This document shows positions 34,898 through 43,409 of a DNA stretch of 64,000 nt, in pieces. The position numbers and the translations under genes are program-made. The DNA is taken from contig JAFVAT010000026.1 in assembly GCA_017480385.1 (NCBI GenBank), forward strand, positions 17,015 to 81,014, written 5' to 3'. Below the pieces are notes generated by a model. It searched no databases, was not told the origin of the DNA, and worked only from the letters and a program-made list of their open reading frames with translations. How positions within the stretch are numbered: the first letter of the stretch is position 1; the number at the start of each line of letters is the position of its first letter. The DNA is from Alphaproteobacteria bacterium. Lineage in GTDB: Bacteria; Pseudomonadota; Alphaproteobacteria; CAAGCB01; CAG-977.

Positions 34898-36907
34898 ATG
34901 GAACAAACGGCACAGCAGAAAGAGGCTCAAAAAACTTTAAAAATTTCCGCAAAACAAGCCAAGGAAATTAAAATATCCCGTCAAATAGCCGATAAAATCA
35001 AACGGCAATGGGAGGAATTGGCCAAACGTCAGCGTTCTGCCGGTGCAAAAGTACGTTCCAGCCGCAGAATCACTTCTATTACCTTTACAAAGGACCACCA
35101 CGGAAAAGTAGCCGTTCAGGTAAATATGCGCAATGGTCACTCCATTATGGACAACGGGCAGGAAAAAGCGCTGGAAACCTTCAAAGCGCAGTCTCGCCGT
35201 TCATATGCCCGCGCAAAGGTTGCAGAGCTGTTAAAGAAAATTCGCGAATACGGTTTTGCCGCTGTTGAAGGGGAAATTCCTCCTGAATTAAGAGAAGCCG
35301 TCTTAAAGGGAATGGCAAAAGCCAACATTTCTACTTCGTATAAAGGGGCTAAGGCGGAAGCTGCCGCAGCTAAACAGTTTTCAAATAACGCGGCCAAAGC
35401 GGCAGACAGCGCATTTAAGGGTGCTGCCGGATTAAAACTTGCAGCCTCGCCCAGAATACCGCATTTCCCCGGAGAAAAGCCGAAACTTCCTTCAATTCCT
35501 TTAGATTTGACAATTGGAAGATCAATTAATGATATCAACAAAGATGCCAGAGAACATCGTAAAAATGGAACGGAATCTAAAGAAGATAAAATAAAACAGC
35601 AATATATCAATGCTGCGATGAGAATGTACGGCACGGATACCGTAGATGAAAATGTATTAAAGGCGGCTGAAGAATTGATGAGCAGAAAAGCTTCTCTCAG
35701 CGAAATATGGAAAATTGTAAACGATAAATCCAAAACAACGGAACAAAAAAGAATTGAGATCGGTAAAACACCTTCAGGCAATGAGAAAAAAGCAAAGGAA
35801 AAACCGTCGAAAGAACAATGTCGTCGGCAGTCCCAAAAGAGCAAAACGGATAGAAAAGAACGATTAGATCCTAACAACAAAGAATCAAAAGAAAGACTGA
35901 AAGCAATACAAGATGTTTTCAGAAAAAATGAAGCGGGCAATCCTTTAACCGCCGCCGAAACGGCTCTTTATAATTTTGTCCGTGAAAAATACAAAAAGAT
36001 TCCCGACTTTAAAATCGAAGATATTTCTTTTGGCAAGCATGAAAAAATATTAAATGAAGTACTGAGAAATAACGGTGCGTTTAACAAGCTTAAAGCGGAA
36101 AGAAAAGCGGATAGGAAAGGTCAGGCCCTATCCGTAGATAAAAAATTGAATTTAGCCCGATCCGTTCTGGAAAAGGAATTAAGCGGAAAGCCTTTAACTG
36201 CAAAAGAACAAAAATTGGCGCAATTTATTCATGAACAATTCCGTAATGATCCCTCCTTAAAACCGGAACATATAGACAAACGCTTTTTAGAGCAAAGTAA
36301 GTCATTACAACAGATTGTAGCGGCAAATAGACCTTTTGAACTAAAAGAGACAAATGACGGTCGCAATCGGTCCCGTTCAGCAGCGGTCTCCTCCCATACA
36401 AAAATATCTATAACTCCGGATATGAAGCTTGAAATGGTGGCTTCTGTGCTTGCTAAAAAGCCGGAAACTCTCTCTGCCCAAGAGCAAAAGTTATTAAAAC
36501 TGGTTCGTCACAATACACAAAATAATCCGAATTTAAAAATGGAGGATCTGAAAAACGACGCTGTGGCATTAAAAAAGATTTTCCAAGCAGAAAAAATCTT
36601 CAAGCAGTTACATAATGGAACTGAAACTTTAAAAGAAAAAACGGTTGAAACTCCTGTCGCCGGCAAAGATAATCCTGCGCCTAAAACTGTTGCCGCCGAA
36701 GTTGGGCGCGTATCGAATAAAATGGAACAGATATACGCTCGGCATGAGCAACAGCCGTCTGCTCCTAAAAAAGGAAAGGCCAAGACATTACAGGAAAAAG
36801 TTACATCTCATGCCAGACAGAATCCTCCCAAAAAACCTCAGCCACAGGAAAAAATGGATCCGATGACTTTGGCACAAATCAAAAGGCGGAAAGATTTTGC
36901 GCGCTAG
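34898..36907 (+). CDS. Large lysine-rich protein with three ~68-residue repeats
   Basis: This 669-residue protein has no signal peptide or membrane helix. It is very rich in Lys, Ala, Glu and Gln. After a basic helical N-terminus (to about residue 200) come a low-complexity charged region and three imperfect repeats at about 331-399, 414-482 and 508-575. The shared pattern is VL.K...G.PLTA.EQ.L..FV.......P.LK.ED........L..I......F..L. The tail is Pro/Lys-rich and ends QIKRRKDFAR. The ATG at 34898 has TAAGGAG at ideal spacing, downstream of a consensus promoter. I do not recognise a family; nucleic-acid or scaffold binding would suit the composition but is a guess. Confidence 0.75.
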   Translation: MEQTAQQKEAQKTLKISAKQAKEIKISRQIADKIKRQWEELAKRQRSAGAKVRSSRRITSITFTKDHHGKVAVQVNMRNGHSIMDNGQEKALETFKAQSRRSYARAKVAELLKKIREYGFAAVEGEIPPELREAVLKGMAKANISTSYKGAKAEAAAAKQFSNNAAKAADSAFKGAAGLKLAASPRIPHFPGEKPKLPSIPLDLTIGRSINDINKDAREHRKNGTESKEDKIKQQYINAAMRMYGTDTVDENVLKAAEELMSRKASLSEIWKIVNDKSKTTEQKRIEIGKTPSGNEKKAKEKPSKEQCRRQSQKSKTDRKERLDPNNKESKERLKAIQDVFRKNEAGNPLTAAETALYNFVREKYKKIPDFKIEDISFGKHEKILNEVLRNNGAFNKLKAERKADRKGQALSVDKKLNLARSVLEKELSGKPLTAKEQKLAQFIHEQFRNDPSLKPEHIDKRFLEQSKSLQQIVAANRPFELKETNDGRNRSRSAAVSSHTKISITPDMKLEMVASVLAKKPETLSAQEQKLLKLVRHNTQNNPNLKMEDLKNDAVALKKIFQAEKIFKQLHNGTETLKEKTVETPVAGKDNPAPKTVAAEVGRVSNKMEQIYARHEQQPSAPKKGKAKTLQEKVTSHARQNPPKKPQPQEKMDPMTLAQIKRRKDFAR

Positions 36908-37367
36908 TTTTTTGACCAATACCGTCTGTACTTTCCTTCTGCTGTTTTATACCTCGGAAGGAAAGGCTTATACCCTCAGCACGGGAGCGGTTGTTGACAG
37001 AACTAACCTGCCCTCCCCCCGACAAAGCGGAAATGGCGCAGCAGCGGAAAAATGGTGCCAGGAAGAAGGAAAACGTCTGCCAACCCTTGAAGAATTGCGG
37101 GAAATGTATCATCACAGAAATGAAATCGGCGGGTTCACTGAGGGTTTTGATGCGGGCGGCTGGCCCTATTGGTCACAGCGGGTTACCCACAACGAAGGTG
37201 GAAAAGACTACGGTTATCGCATTATTTTTGGAAACGGCGCCGAAAATTACGAACGGGTATCCGCTGATGCTTATGTCAAAAAATTCGGCGAACAGGGTGA
37301 GGAACAGTACAGGCCCTTTTGGATAAAAAGCGGCTTTGGTGCCTATGTCCGCTGTGTTTCAAAATAG
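36897..37367 (+). CDS. Secreted DUF1566-like protein
   Basis: This 156-residue protein has a signal-like N-terminus (CTFLLLFYTSEGKA). The body matches the DUF1566/Lcl C-terminal fold: WCQEEGKRLPTLEELREMY (the usual C....G.RLPT..EL), GWPYWSQRV (the YWS element) and a closing GAYVRCVSK. These small domains occur in surface and secreted bacterial proteins and are distantly related to formylglycine-generating-enzyme and lectin-like folds. The start is a TTG overlapping the previous gene by 11 bases, so the exact start is uncertain. It ends 25 bases inside the convergent kinase gene. Confidence 0.65.
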   Translation: MRASFLTNTVCTFLLLFYTSEGKAYTLSTGAVVDRTNLPSPRQSGNGAAAEKWCQEEGKRLPTLEELREMYHHRNEIGGFTEGFDAGGWPYWSQRVTHNEGGKDYGYRIIFGNGAENYERVSADAYVKKFGEQGEEQYRPFWIKSGFGAYVRCVSK

Positions 37368-38293
37368 TCTTCTATAAAATTTTTGATTAAAGCCGTTATA
37401 AAATCAGACGGCTTTTTTTGTTGTTCCAAAAGAAATCCTATAAAACATAAAAACTTATAATCAATTTCCCGAATGCGAACAGGCATTTGTGAAACAGTAT
37501 TATACGCCTTAACGATTTGACGGGCGAAATGTCTGCCGACTTTATAAAACGGTACAAATTCATTTGTTTTGGGAAAAATGCCTGCCGCTCCAAAATCTAT
37601 AATACCTTGTAAAATATCTTTTTTTTTGAGATCTATTAACAGATTGCTGCCGCTTAAATCATTATGGCAAAAAACAAAATCCTGTGCGCATTCTGTTTTA
37701 AATTCTTTTAAATCCAGTTGCCCGCTAGTTGCTTCCAACAATAGCCTACGGCTTAATTTTTCATCAATACGTTTCGTGAAGTCCCAATTTTGATCTGTTA
37801 ACGCCGGCAGAACCGTTTGAAAAACATTTTGAGGAATCGAGTGAAGATCCGCCAAAAATTGAGCTATCTTTTCTGCCAGCCGTTCTTGCTGTTTCCGGCT
37901 TAAATGAAAATAACAGACGCTAAAATCAGTCTTGCCGCGCCTATTGTCCATTATTTTGCCATTGATATATTTGTGATAAGAAAATTTAATAAAATACGGA
38001 AACCGTTTCTCTTCAGAATCAACAATAAAAACCGGTGCAGTTTTGGATCGCACCTCCAAAGACCCATGAGTATGCAAAAGTTCTGAGATAAGAGAATCCC
38101 GTTTCATGGCATGAAACGAAGATTGCGTTAAAGGAAACCGGAAAATAAAGGAATTTCCCCTAAACACGGCAGAATTGCTTCCCGCCGGCAAAAAAGTTAT
38201 TTCTGTCAATTCAAGGGAAGGATTCCAAAATAATAAAACTTCCCGAATTATACGTTCTTTATCAGGTGTATCCTTTGTTATCCAAAACGGCAT
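37343..38293 (-). CDS. APH-type phosphotransferase family protein
   Basis: This 316-residue protein has the kinase-like fold of aminoglycoside and choline phosphotransferases. It shows a nucleotide-loop region LPAGSNSAVFRGNSFIFRFP, the catalytic loop FCHNDLSGSNLLID and the metal motif GIIDFGAAGIFP. The substrate cannot be told from the sequence; the family covers aminoglycosides, homoserine, methylthioribose, fructosamine and other small molecules. I chose the ATG at 38293 because AGAGGAAAT lies just before it. It stands alone and converges on the DUF1566-like gene with a 25-base overlap. It should not be read as a resistance gene without direct evidence. Confidence 0.8.
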   Translation of the reverse strand: MPFWITKDTPDKERIIREVLLFWNPSLELTEITFLPAGSNSAVFRGNSFIFRFPLTQSSFHAMKRDSLISELLHTHGSLEVRSKTAPVFIVDSEEKRFPYFIKFSYHKYINGKIMDNRRGKTDFSVCYFHLSRKQQERLAEKIAQFLADLHSIPQNVFQTVLPALTDQNWDFTKRIDEKLSRRLLLEATSGQLDLKEFKTECAQDFVFCHNDLSGSNLLIDLKKKDILQGIIDFGAAGIFPKTNEFVPFYKVGRHFARQIVKAYNTVSQMPVRIREIDYKFLCFIGFLLEQQKKPSDFITALIKNFIEDYFETQRT

Positions 38294-38594
38294 TTTATTT
38301 CCTCTGAAATAACTATACAAGAACGTCCCCGTCTTTGTACAGTCCTGATCTTCAGTCCCCTTTCCTCCTCTATCCTGTTTTTACGCGGTTAAAAGCAGCT
38401 CCTCGATCCGGCGGACGTTTTTTCAGACTGCAGTCCTTTATATGCCCCTTCAGATTAAAATGGCGAGCACCGACAAAAAAGGCTTCTCATTATCCTCTTT
38501 AACAAACGGAACAGACAAGTTTCATGTCAGTCCTTTCCGCATAGAAGTATACGCCCTCCATAACCATGCGCCCGGCACAGAGTTTTCGGAGTAG
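38294..38594. other. Intergenic stretch of about 300 bases
   Basis: The stretch lies between the kinase start and the rpsI terminator. Apart from the likely kinase promoter zone next to 38293, I see no gene or structured element. Confidence 0.4.
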
Positions 38595-38627
38595 AAAAAA
38601 GAGGCTGCATTGAAAAATACAGCCCCT
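38595..38627 (-). terminator. Terminator of rplM-rpsI
   Basis: On the minus strand GGGGCTGTA and TGCAGCCTC pair (one G-T pair) around a T-rich loop, and TTTTTTC follows. It is 23 bases beyond the rpsI stop. Confidence 0.8.
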
Positions 38628-38649
38628 TTGAAAATTATTGGCAGGCAGA

Positions 38650-39123
38650 TTAACGCTTACTGAACTGATAGCTGCGGCGAGCCTTAGCTTTACCGTATTT
38701 CTTACGTTCCACGACACGCGGATCACGCGTTAAGAAACCGGCGCGCTTTAATGCCGTGTGCAGTTCCGGTTCAAAGTTATCCAAACAGCGGCTGACGCCA
38801 TGACGAACGGCACCGGCCTGACCGGACAAACCGCCGCCGGAAACAGTAACGACAACATCGAACTGACCCACGCGGTTGGTGACTTCAAACGGCTGATTGA
38901 TAATCATGCGCAGCACAGGGCGCGTAAAATATTTTTCAATATCAATGCCATTGACCGTCATCTTGCCTGATCCCAGCTTGATCCAAACGCGGGCGCTGGC
39001 ATCTTTACGGCGACCGGTTGCATAAGCACGGCCAAGTTTATCTTTTTTAGGTTCGCGAACGACCGCCGGTTCGGCAGCCACGGGAGCAACCATTTCTTTT
39101 TTCAGATCTTCTAAACCAGCCAT
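38650..39123 (-). CDS. rpsI: 30S ribosomal protein S9
   Basis: S9 is part of the 30S head; its C-terminal tail reaches the P site. The 157-residue protein has an N-terminal extension of about 35 residues with [19 protein letters not shown], the core [16 protein letters not shown], and the typical end [17 protein letters not shown]. It is 2 bases downstream of rplM, the universal L13-S9 pair. Confidence 0.97.
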   Translation of the reverse strand: MAGLEDLKKEMVAPVAAEPAVVREPKKDKLGRAYATGRRKDASARVWIKLGSGKMTVNGIDIEKYFTRPVLRMIINQPFEVTNRVGQFDVVVTVSGGGLSGQAGAVRHGVSRCLDNFEPELHTALKRAGFLTRDPRVVERKKYGKAKARRSYQFSKR

Positions 39124-39125
39124 GA

Positions 39126-39587
39126 TTAATTCCTCTTATTCTTCGGGTTCAAAGCAGCAACATCTAACACTTCCGGGTTCTGAGCGGCATGCGGGTGTTC
39201 GGGACCGGCATAAACGCGCAGATTTGTCATTTGCTTGCGGCCCAAGGGATTGCGCGTAATCATGCGTTCAACGGCTTTAATAATCACGCGTTCCGGGTGA
39301 GCGCCCTCAATCACTTTACCGGCGGTAATGCCTTTGATGCCGCCGGGGTGACCGGTGTGGCGGTAGTACACTTTATCTTCCAGTTTTTTGCCGGTCAGAT
39401 GTACTTTTTCCGCATTAATGATCACGACATAATCACCGCAGTCAACATGCGGCGTAAAACAGGTTTTATGCTTGCCGCGCAAAATTTTGGCGACAATGCT
39501 GGCCAGACGTCCCAAGACCAAATCTTCGGCATCGATCAGATACCACTTCTTTTTGACTTCAGACGGCTTAACGGATAAGGTCTGCAT
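39126..39587 (-). CDS. rplM: 50S ribosomal protein L13
   Basis: L13 is an early-assembling 50S protein. The 153-residue protein starts [20 protein letters not shown], includes [16 protein letters not shown] and [11 protein letters not shown], and ends in the conserved region [22 protein letters not shown]. It leads the rplM-rpsI operon and has a good promoter upstream. Confidence 0.97.
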   Translation of the reverse strand: MQTLSVKPSEVKKKWYLIDAEDLVLGRLASIVAKILRGKHKTCFTPHVDCGDYVVIINAEKVHLTGKKLEDKVYYRHTGHPGGIKGITAGKVIEGAHPERVIIKAVERMITRNPLGRKQMTNLRVYAGPEHPHAAQNPEVLDVAALNPKNKRN

Positions 39588-39631
39588 TTAGTTTTATTCC
39601 TTAAAAGAGTTACAGTTAAAAACCGGTATTT

Positions 39632-39660
39632 AAAGTATCTGGCTCCGGCAAACATGTCAA
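39632..39660 (-). promoter_or_regulatory. Promoter of rplM-rpsI
   Basis: On the minus strand a perfect TTGACA (39660-39655) is followed after 17 bases by TACTTT (39637-39632), 44 bases before the rplM start. Confidence 0.75.
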
Positions 39661-39844
39661 TATTTTTTATTAAAATAAAATACAATAAAATCAACATGTT
39701 ATAATGTTGGTATTATATTACCTACTTTCCGGGCCGCAAAAACAGCCGTTTTAAAAGATAAACACGATTAAAAATTAAAAATCGTTTCTTTCCCCAGTCC
39801 GATTGCGTATACTGAAATCTATTGAAAAAAGCAAGGAGAGTTCA

Positions 39845-40753
39845 ATGCCCATTCAAGTTGCCGTCTTAATTCCCTGTTATAATGAAGCCGCTGCAATCGG
39901 CGCCGTTGTCCAAAAGGCAAAAGAGGTTTTGCCTGATGCCAAAATTTACGTCTATGACAACAATTCCAAAGACAACACCGCTGAAATTGCGGCTCGGGCC
40001 GGCGCGATTGTCCGATTTGTCGGGCTGCAGGGAAAAGGAAACGTTGTGCGCCGCATGTTTGCCGATATCGAAGCCGATGTTTATGTCATGACGGACGGTG
40101 ACATGACGTACGATCTGGACGCTGTTCCGGGCTTGATTGACACTTTGATCTCGAAACAAAAAGATATAGTTGTCGGCACACGCAAAGAACAGCAGCAGGA
40201 AGCTTATCGTTTCGGGCATCGATTCGGGAACTGGCTTTTGACTTTTCTTGTCCGTATCCTGTTTGGAATCAAACAAACGGATATGCTGTCCGGCCTGCGC
40301 GTTTTTTCAAAACGGTTTGTTAAGACTTTCTCAGCACGCTCCAAGGGCTTTGAAATCGAAACAGAGCTGAATGTTTTTACCAGCATGAACAAACTGCCCT
40401 ATGCCGAAGTTGAAACGAATTATTTCGCTCGTCCGGAAGGATCGTTCAGCAAACTATCAACCATAAAGGACGGCTTTAAGATTTTATTTATGATACTTCG
40501 TTTGTTTCGCACAGAACGTCCTTTGGCGTTTTACTCTTTATTGGCTTTATTCTGTGCAGCGGCAACATTTTTGTTCGCAATTTTGGACGTCTATGACAGC
40601 TTTGATTTTCCCTTTGTTTTTTATGCGTTCATCGGTTTTTGGTTCTTCCTTTTATGTGGTGTTTTCGCGAACGGACAAATCAAAAATCAACGGGAAAGTA
40701 TCCGGCTGGCCTATTTGTCTTATCCGTTTGCCGACACTGATGATAACTGTTGA
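39845..40753 (+). CDS. Family 2 glycosyltransferase, membrane-bound
   Basis: This 302-residue protein has an N-terminal GT-A domain: VAVLIPCYNEAAAIGAVV near the start, YDNNSKDNTAEIA, and the DxD-like VMTDGDMTYDLDAVP near 82-96. Two membrane helices follow at about 230-255 and 260-280. This layout matches DPM/GtrB-type enzymes that transfer a sugar from a nucleotide donor to a polyprenyl phosphate. The donor is unknown. The ATG at 39845 has AAGGAGAG upstream. It is divergent from rplM and precedes the coiled-coil membrane protein gene. Confidence 0.85.
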   Translation: MPIQVAVLIPCYNEAAAIGAVVQKAKEVLPDAKIYVYDNNSKDNTAEIAARAGAIVRFVGLQGKGNVVRRMFADIEADVYVMTDGDMTYDLDAVPGLIDTLISKQKDIVVGTRKEQQQEAYRFGHRFGNWLLTFLVRILFGIKQTDMLSGLRVFSKRFVKTFSARSKGFEIETELNVFTSMNKLPYAEVETNYFARPEGSFSKLSTIKDGFKILFMILRLFRTERPLAFYSLLALFCAAATFLFAILDVYDSFDFPFVFYAFIGFWFFLLCGVFANGQIKNQRESIRLAYLSYPFADTDDNC

Positions 40754-40784
40754 TTTTTAAAGCGAGATAAGACATAGTTTGACC

Positions 40785-42083
40785 ATGACTATTGAAAACA
40801 ACATTCCGGCAGACATCACGGTTCCTTTTGAAAAAGAAAAGGACATTCCTTTCAGTATCCCCATTCATATTGAACTGGACGACAACGGCGGCATTGTGGA
40901 GCTGCGTTCGTTTTACGAGGCCGGTTTGTTCGCTGCGGCGGAATTAAAGGCGTGGCATGACATTATCGGAACGGAAGAATCGGACAAGCCTTTTATTCAG
41001 AAAATTATTGATTTTCAGCTGCAGACGCCCCGCTCTATTTTTGCGGCGGTCCAATCCGTTTTGGGCGGAGAAATGACTCCGGCGGAGGGCTTTTCCATTA
41101 TCCGCAAGGATTTAAATGCCTATCTGGCTTTTAAATGCATTCATTCTCAAGGTGTTCTGGGTCAAATGGCTACGATTATGTACCGTTATGAACCGATGCT
41201 TATGGGGCTGTTGGCCGGTGCGACAGGGGCTGCCGATCTGGCCGAAGCGGCAGGGTTCAGCACGTCTTCCGATGCGGAAAGCTTTACTTTTGGCTATGCT
41301 TTTACATTACAGTTTCGGACAAATGTACAGCCGGACATGCTGGACGGCAAAGTTTCGGAAACACTGCGTAAAATCAACAGCATTATCCGTCGTGTTGAGC
41401 TGGCCGACAAGCAGATCAAGCCCTTGGAAAACGAACATTTTGCCCTGCAAAAAGGAATCGAGGAAGCGTCTCATCAGCTGCAGAGCTACAGAAATGACGT
41501 TGCCGAGTATGTATCGCGTCTGGTTGCCGAAATCAAACAAACTTCGGACAGCGCGGTCAATGCGATGTGGGATCAGCTCAATTTAATTCAGAACGATCAT
41601 GAACGTCAGCTGGCGGCTTTGCGTCAAAGCGTTGCCAGCCGCATTCGTTATGGCACGGCCTTAGATTATTGGAATGACCAATTACTGCAAAATCAAACTA
41701 AAACAAATCAAATGACGGGCTGGTATGTTATTTCGGGACTGTTTACCATTACAACCGTTTTAGCAATTGTCGCCGGCATTTCCTTTAAAATGGCCAACAT
41801 TTCCACTTTTATGACGATTATCACGTTGGGCTTGCCTGTCCTGATTGCCTGCGGTTTGATGTTCATGCTGATCCAGACGCGCCTTCGCTATGAAAAAGCG
41901 GCGGCACAAGCGCAGGAAAAAGTATCCATGTTGGAAACTTTAGCCGCTTTGGAAACGGAAGGAAAAGCGAAGGACGAAGACCGCGAAGGAATTTTGGAAA
42001 ATATTTTCAAGACCAGTTTTACCCCGGTTTCTGCTTCTGCCGCAGAAACGGAAGACGAAGAAAAAGCTAAACAGCCTTCTTAG
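40785..42083 (+). CDS. Coiled-coil membrane protein of unknown function
   Basis: This protein of about 432 residues has a soluble N-terminal part of about 190 residues, a long predicted coiled coil at about 190-300 (KINSIIRRVELADKQ..., ASHQLQSYRND), two membrane helices at about 316-340 and 347-370, and a charged tail. A conserved-looking ALDYWNDQLLQNQTKTNQ just before the first helix recalls DUF6161-type proteins, but this is only a resemblance. A TTG at 40779 is an alternative start; the ATG at 40785 is preferred. Placed 31 bases after the glycosyltransferase, it may share its transcript. Confidence 0.7.
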   Translation: MTIENNIPADITVPFEKEKDIPFSIPIHIELDDNGGIVELRSFYEAGLFAAAELKAWHDIIGTEESDKPFIQKIIDFQLQTPRSIFAAVQSVLGGEMTPAEGFSIIRKDLNAYLAFKCIHSQGVLGQMATIMYRYEPMLMGLLAGATGAADLAEAAGFSTSSDAESFTFGYAFTLQFRTNVQPDMLDGKVSETLRKINSIIRRVELADKQIKPLENEHFALQKGIEEASHQLQSYRNDVAEYVSRLVAEIKQTSDSAVNAMWDQLNLIQNDHERQLAALRQSVASRIRYGTALDYWNDQLLQNQTKTNQMTGWYVISGLFTITTVLAIVAGISFKMANISTFMTIITLGLPVLIACGLMFMLIQTRLRYEKAAAQAQEKVSMLETLAALETEGKAKDEDREGILENIFKTSFTPVSASAAETEDEEKAKQPS

Positions 42084-42197
42084 TTTTTTGCCAAAAAAGA
42101 TTTTTCTCATCTCTAAGGCCGTTAAGTCTTAAAGAAAATTTTTGGCGCATTATACGCTTATTTGTCCTTTCCGCGCATTCTTTCAAAGACTGAAATC

Positions 42198-43403
42198 CTA
42201 AATTTCAATCAGTCGCATCAGCTTTTTTTCAGGCGGCATCAATGTAATCACGGAAATCTCGGACGGAGCAAACAGCCGCATCGGCGGTCCCCAACCTCCG
42301 GCCCCTCTGGAAACGTACAGTTTCATGCCGTCGACATCATATAGTCCGGCGAGGAAATCGTTGAAACGTTTTACCAAAAAATGAAACGGAAAGATTTGAC
42401 CGCCGTGAGTATGGCCGGAGATCTGAAAATCAATCAGATCCTTGTTCAGCCGCTTGATAAACCGCGGAGAATGAGACAAAAAGACACGATACGCACCGGC
42501 AGCGGCTCCATTCAGCGTTTCCTTAATCCCCTCCATTGTCTGATCCGTAATCATCAGCAGCTGCGGATCGGGCAATCCGGACAAATAAACGTTGGCTCCG
42601 TTCAAAGTCAGCCCTTCGTTCGCCAAATAAAACAGCCCCATTTGTTTGAATTTCATTTCCCACTCTAAACTGCCATGATAAAATTCATGATTGCCCAAAG
42701 TGACAAAAACGCCGTATTTGGCATCAAGCCCGGACAAAGCCTGCATCTGCGGTCCCAAAGAAGCGGGCTTGGCGTCCACAATATCCCCGACCAAAACCGT
42801 AATATCCGGTTTTAATCCGTTAACAGTTCGAACCAACTTTTCAACAAAAGAAACAGAGGTAACCGGCGTGATATGCGTATCCGTCAAAGCAACGATTTTA
42901 AACGGATAAGCGACCTTGTCCGTTTGAATGATCGTTTCTTTGACCGCAGGAAACTTAATTCCTTCATACAAAGAATATCCCGACAGCAAAACAGCGGCGA
43001 AAACGGCCATTAAATTAGCTCTTTTAATCGCAGCAGACTTCATCGGATCGTATTCGGGCGAAGCTTTGCCCAATTTTCTGGCAATTTGATATCCGTGTAT
43101 CCAAAAAAGATCGCGTATCAGTAAAATTCCCAACAGAAAAAAAGCCGTTACGAAAAGTGTATACAATCCTTGCGTCACATAAATACCTGCCTTTTCGGGC
43201 AACAGCTTTAACCACCGGATCATTCCCGCAATCGTCGGGCTGAACCACGCCAGCACCACAACAAAGGAAACCGCCAGCTTTTTGCGCAAAGAAAATTCAG
43301 GATTGTAACCAATCATTATTTGCAAGGTAATGATAATGGCCGCCAAACTAAAAATAAAAGACAGAACAAAGAACATCTTCTTTCCCCTCCCTTTAGCCGG
43401 CAA
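42198..43403 (-). CDS. Membrane-anchored metallophosphoesterase
   Basis: This 401-residue protein has four N-terminal hydrophobic segments to about residue 165, then a calcineurin-like phosphoesterase domain with LTDTHITPV, LVGDIVDAK, TLGNHEFYHG, FLSHSPR and SGHTHGGQIFPF, which supply the two-metal site. The end is VSRGAGGWGPPMRL. It resembles YkuE/YaeI-type enzymes; a substrate such as a lipid-linked pyrophosphate is possible but not shown. It is the last gene of the glucan operon, 6 bases after malQ. Confidence 0.88.
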   Translation of the reverse strand: MPAKGRGKKMFFVLSFIFSLAAIIITLQIMIGYNPEFSLRKKLAVSFVVVLAWFSPTIAGMIRWLKLLPEKAGIYVTQGLYTLFVTAFFLLGILLIRDLFWIHGYQIARKLGKASPEYDPMKSAAIKRANLMAVFAAVLLSGYSLYEGIKFPAVKETIIQTDKVAYPFKIVALTDTHITPVTSVSFVEKLVRTVNGLKPDITVLVGDIVDAKPASLGPQMQALSGLDAKYGVFVTLGNHEFYHGSLEWEMKFKQMGLFYLANEGLTLNGANVYLSGLPDPQLLMITDQTMEGIKETLNGAAAGAYRVFLSHSPRFIKRLNKDLIDFQISGHTHGGQIFPFHFLVKRFNDFLAGLYDVDGMKLYVSRGAGGWGPPMRLFAPSEISVITLMPPEKKLMRLIEI

Positions 43404-43409
43404 AACGGC

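Noticed and set aside
35137..35940. Open frame of 267 codons on the minus strand inside the repeat-protein gene
   Set aside because: It is the complement of a lysine-rich frame, giving a Phe/Leu/Ser-rich sequence without a start site; the plus frame has a consensus promoter and ribosome site.
37343..38293. Antibiotic-resistance aminoglycoside kinase
   Set aside because: Only the general APH fold motifs are visible; the substrate cannot be inferred, and there is no mobile-element context.
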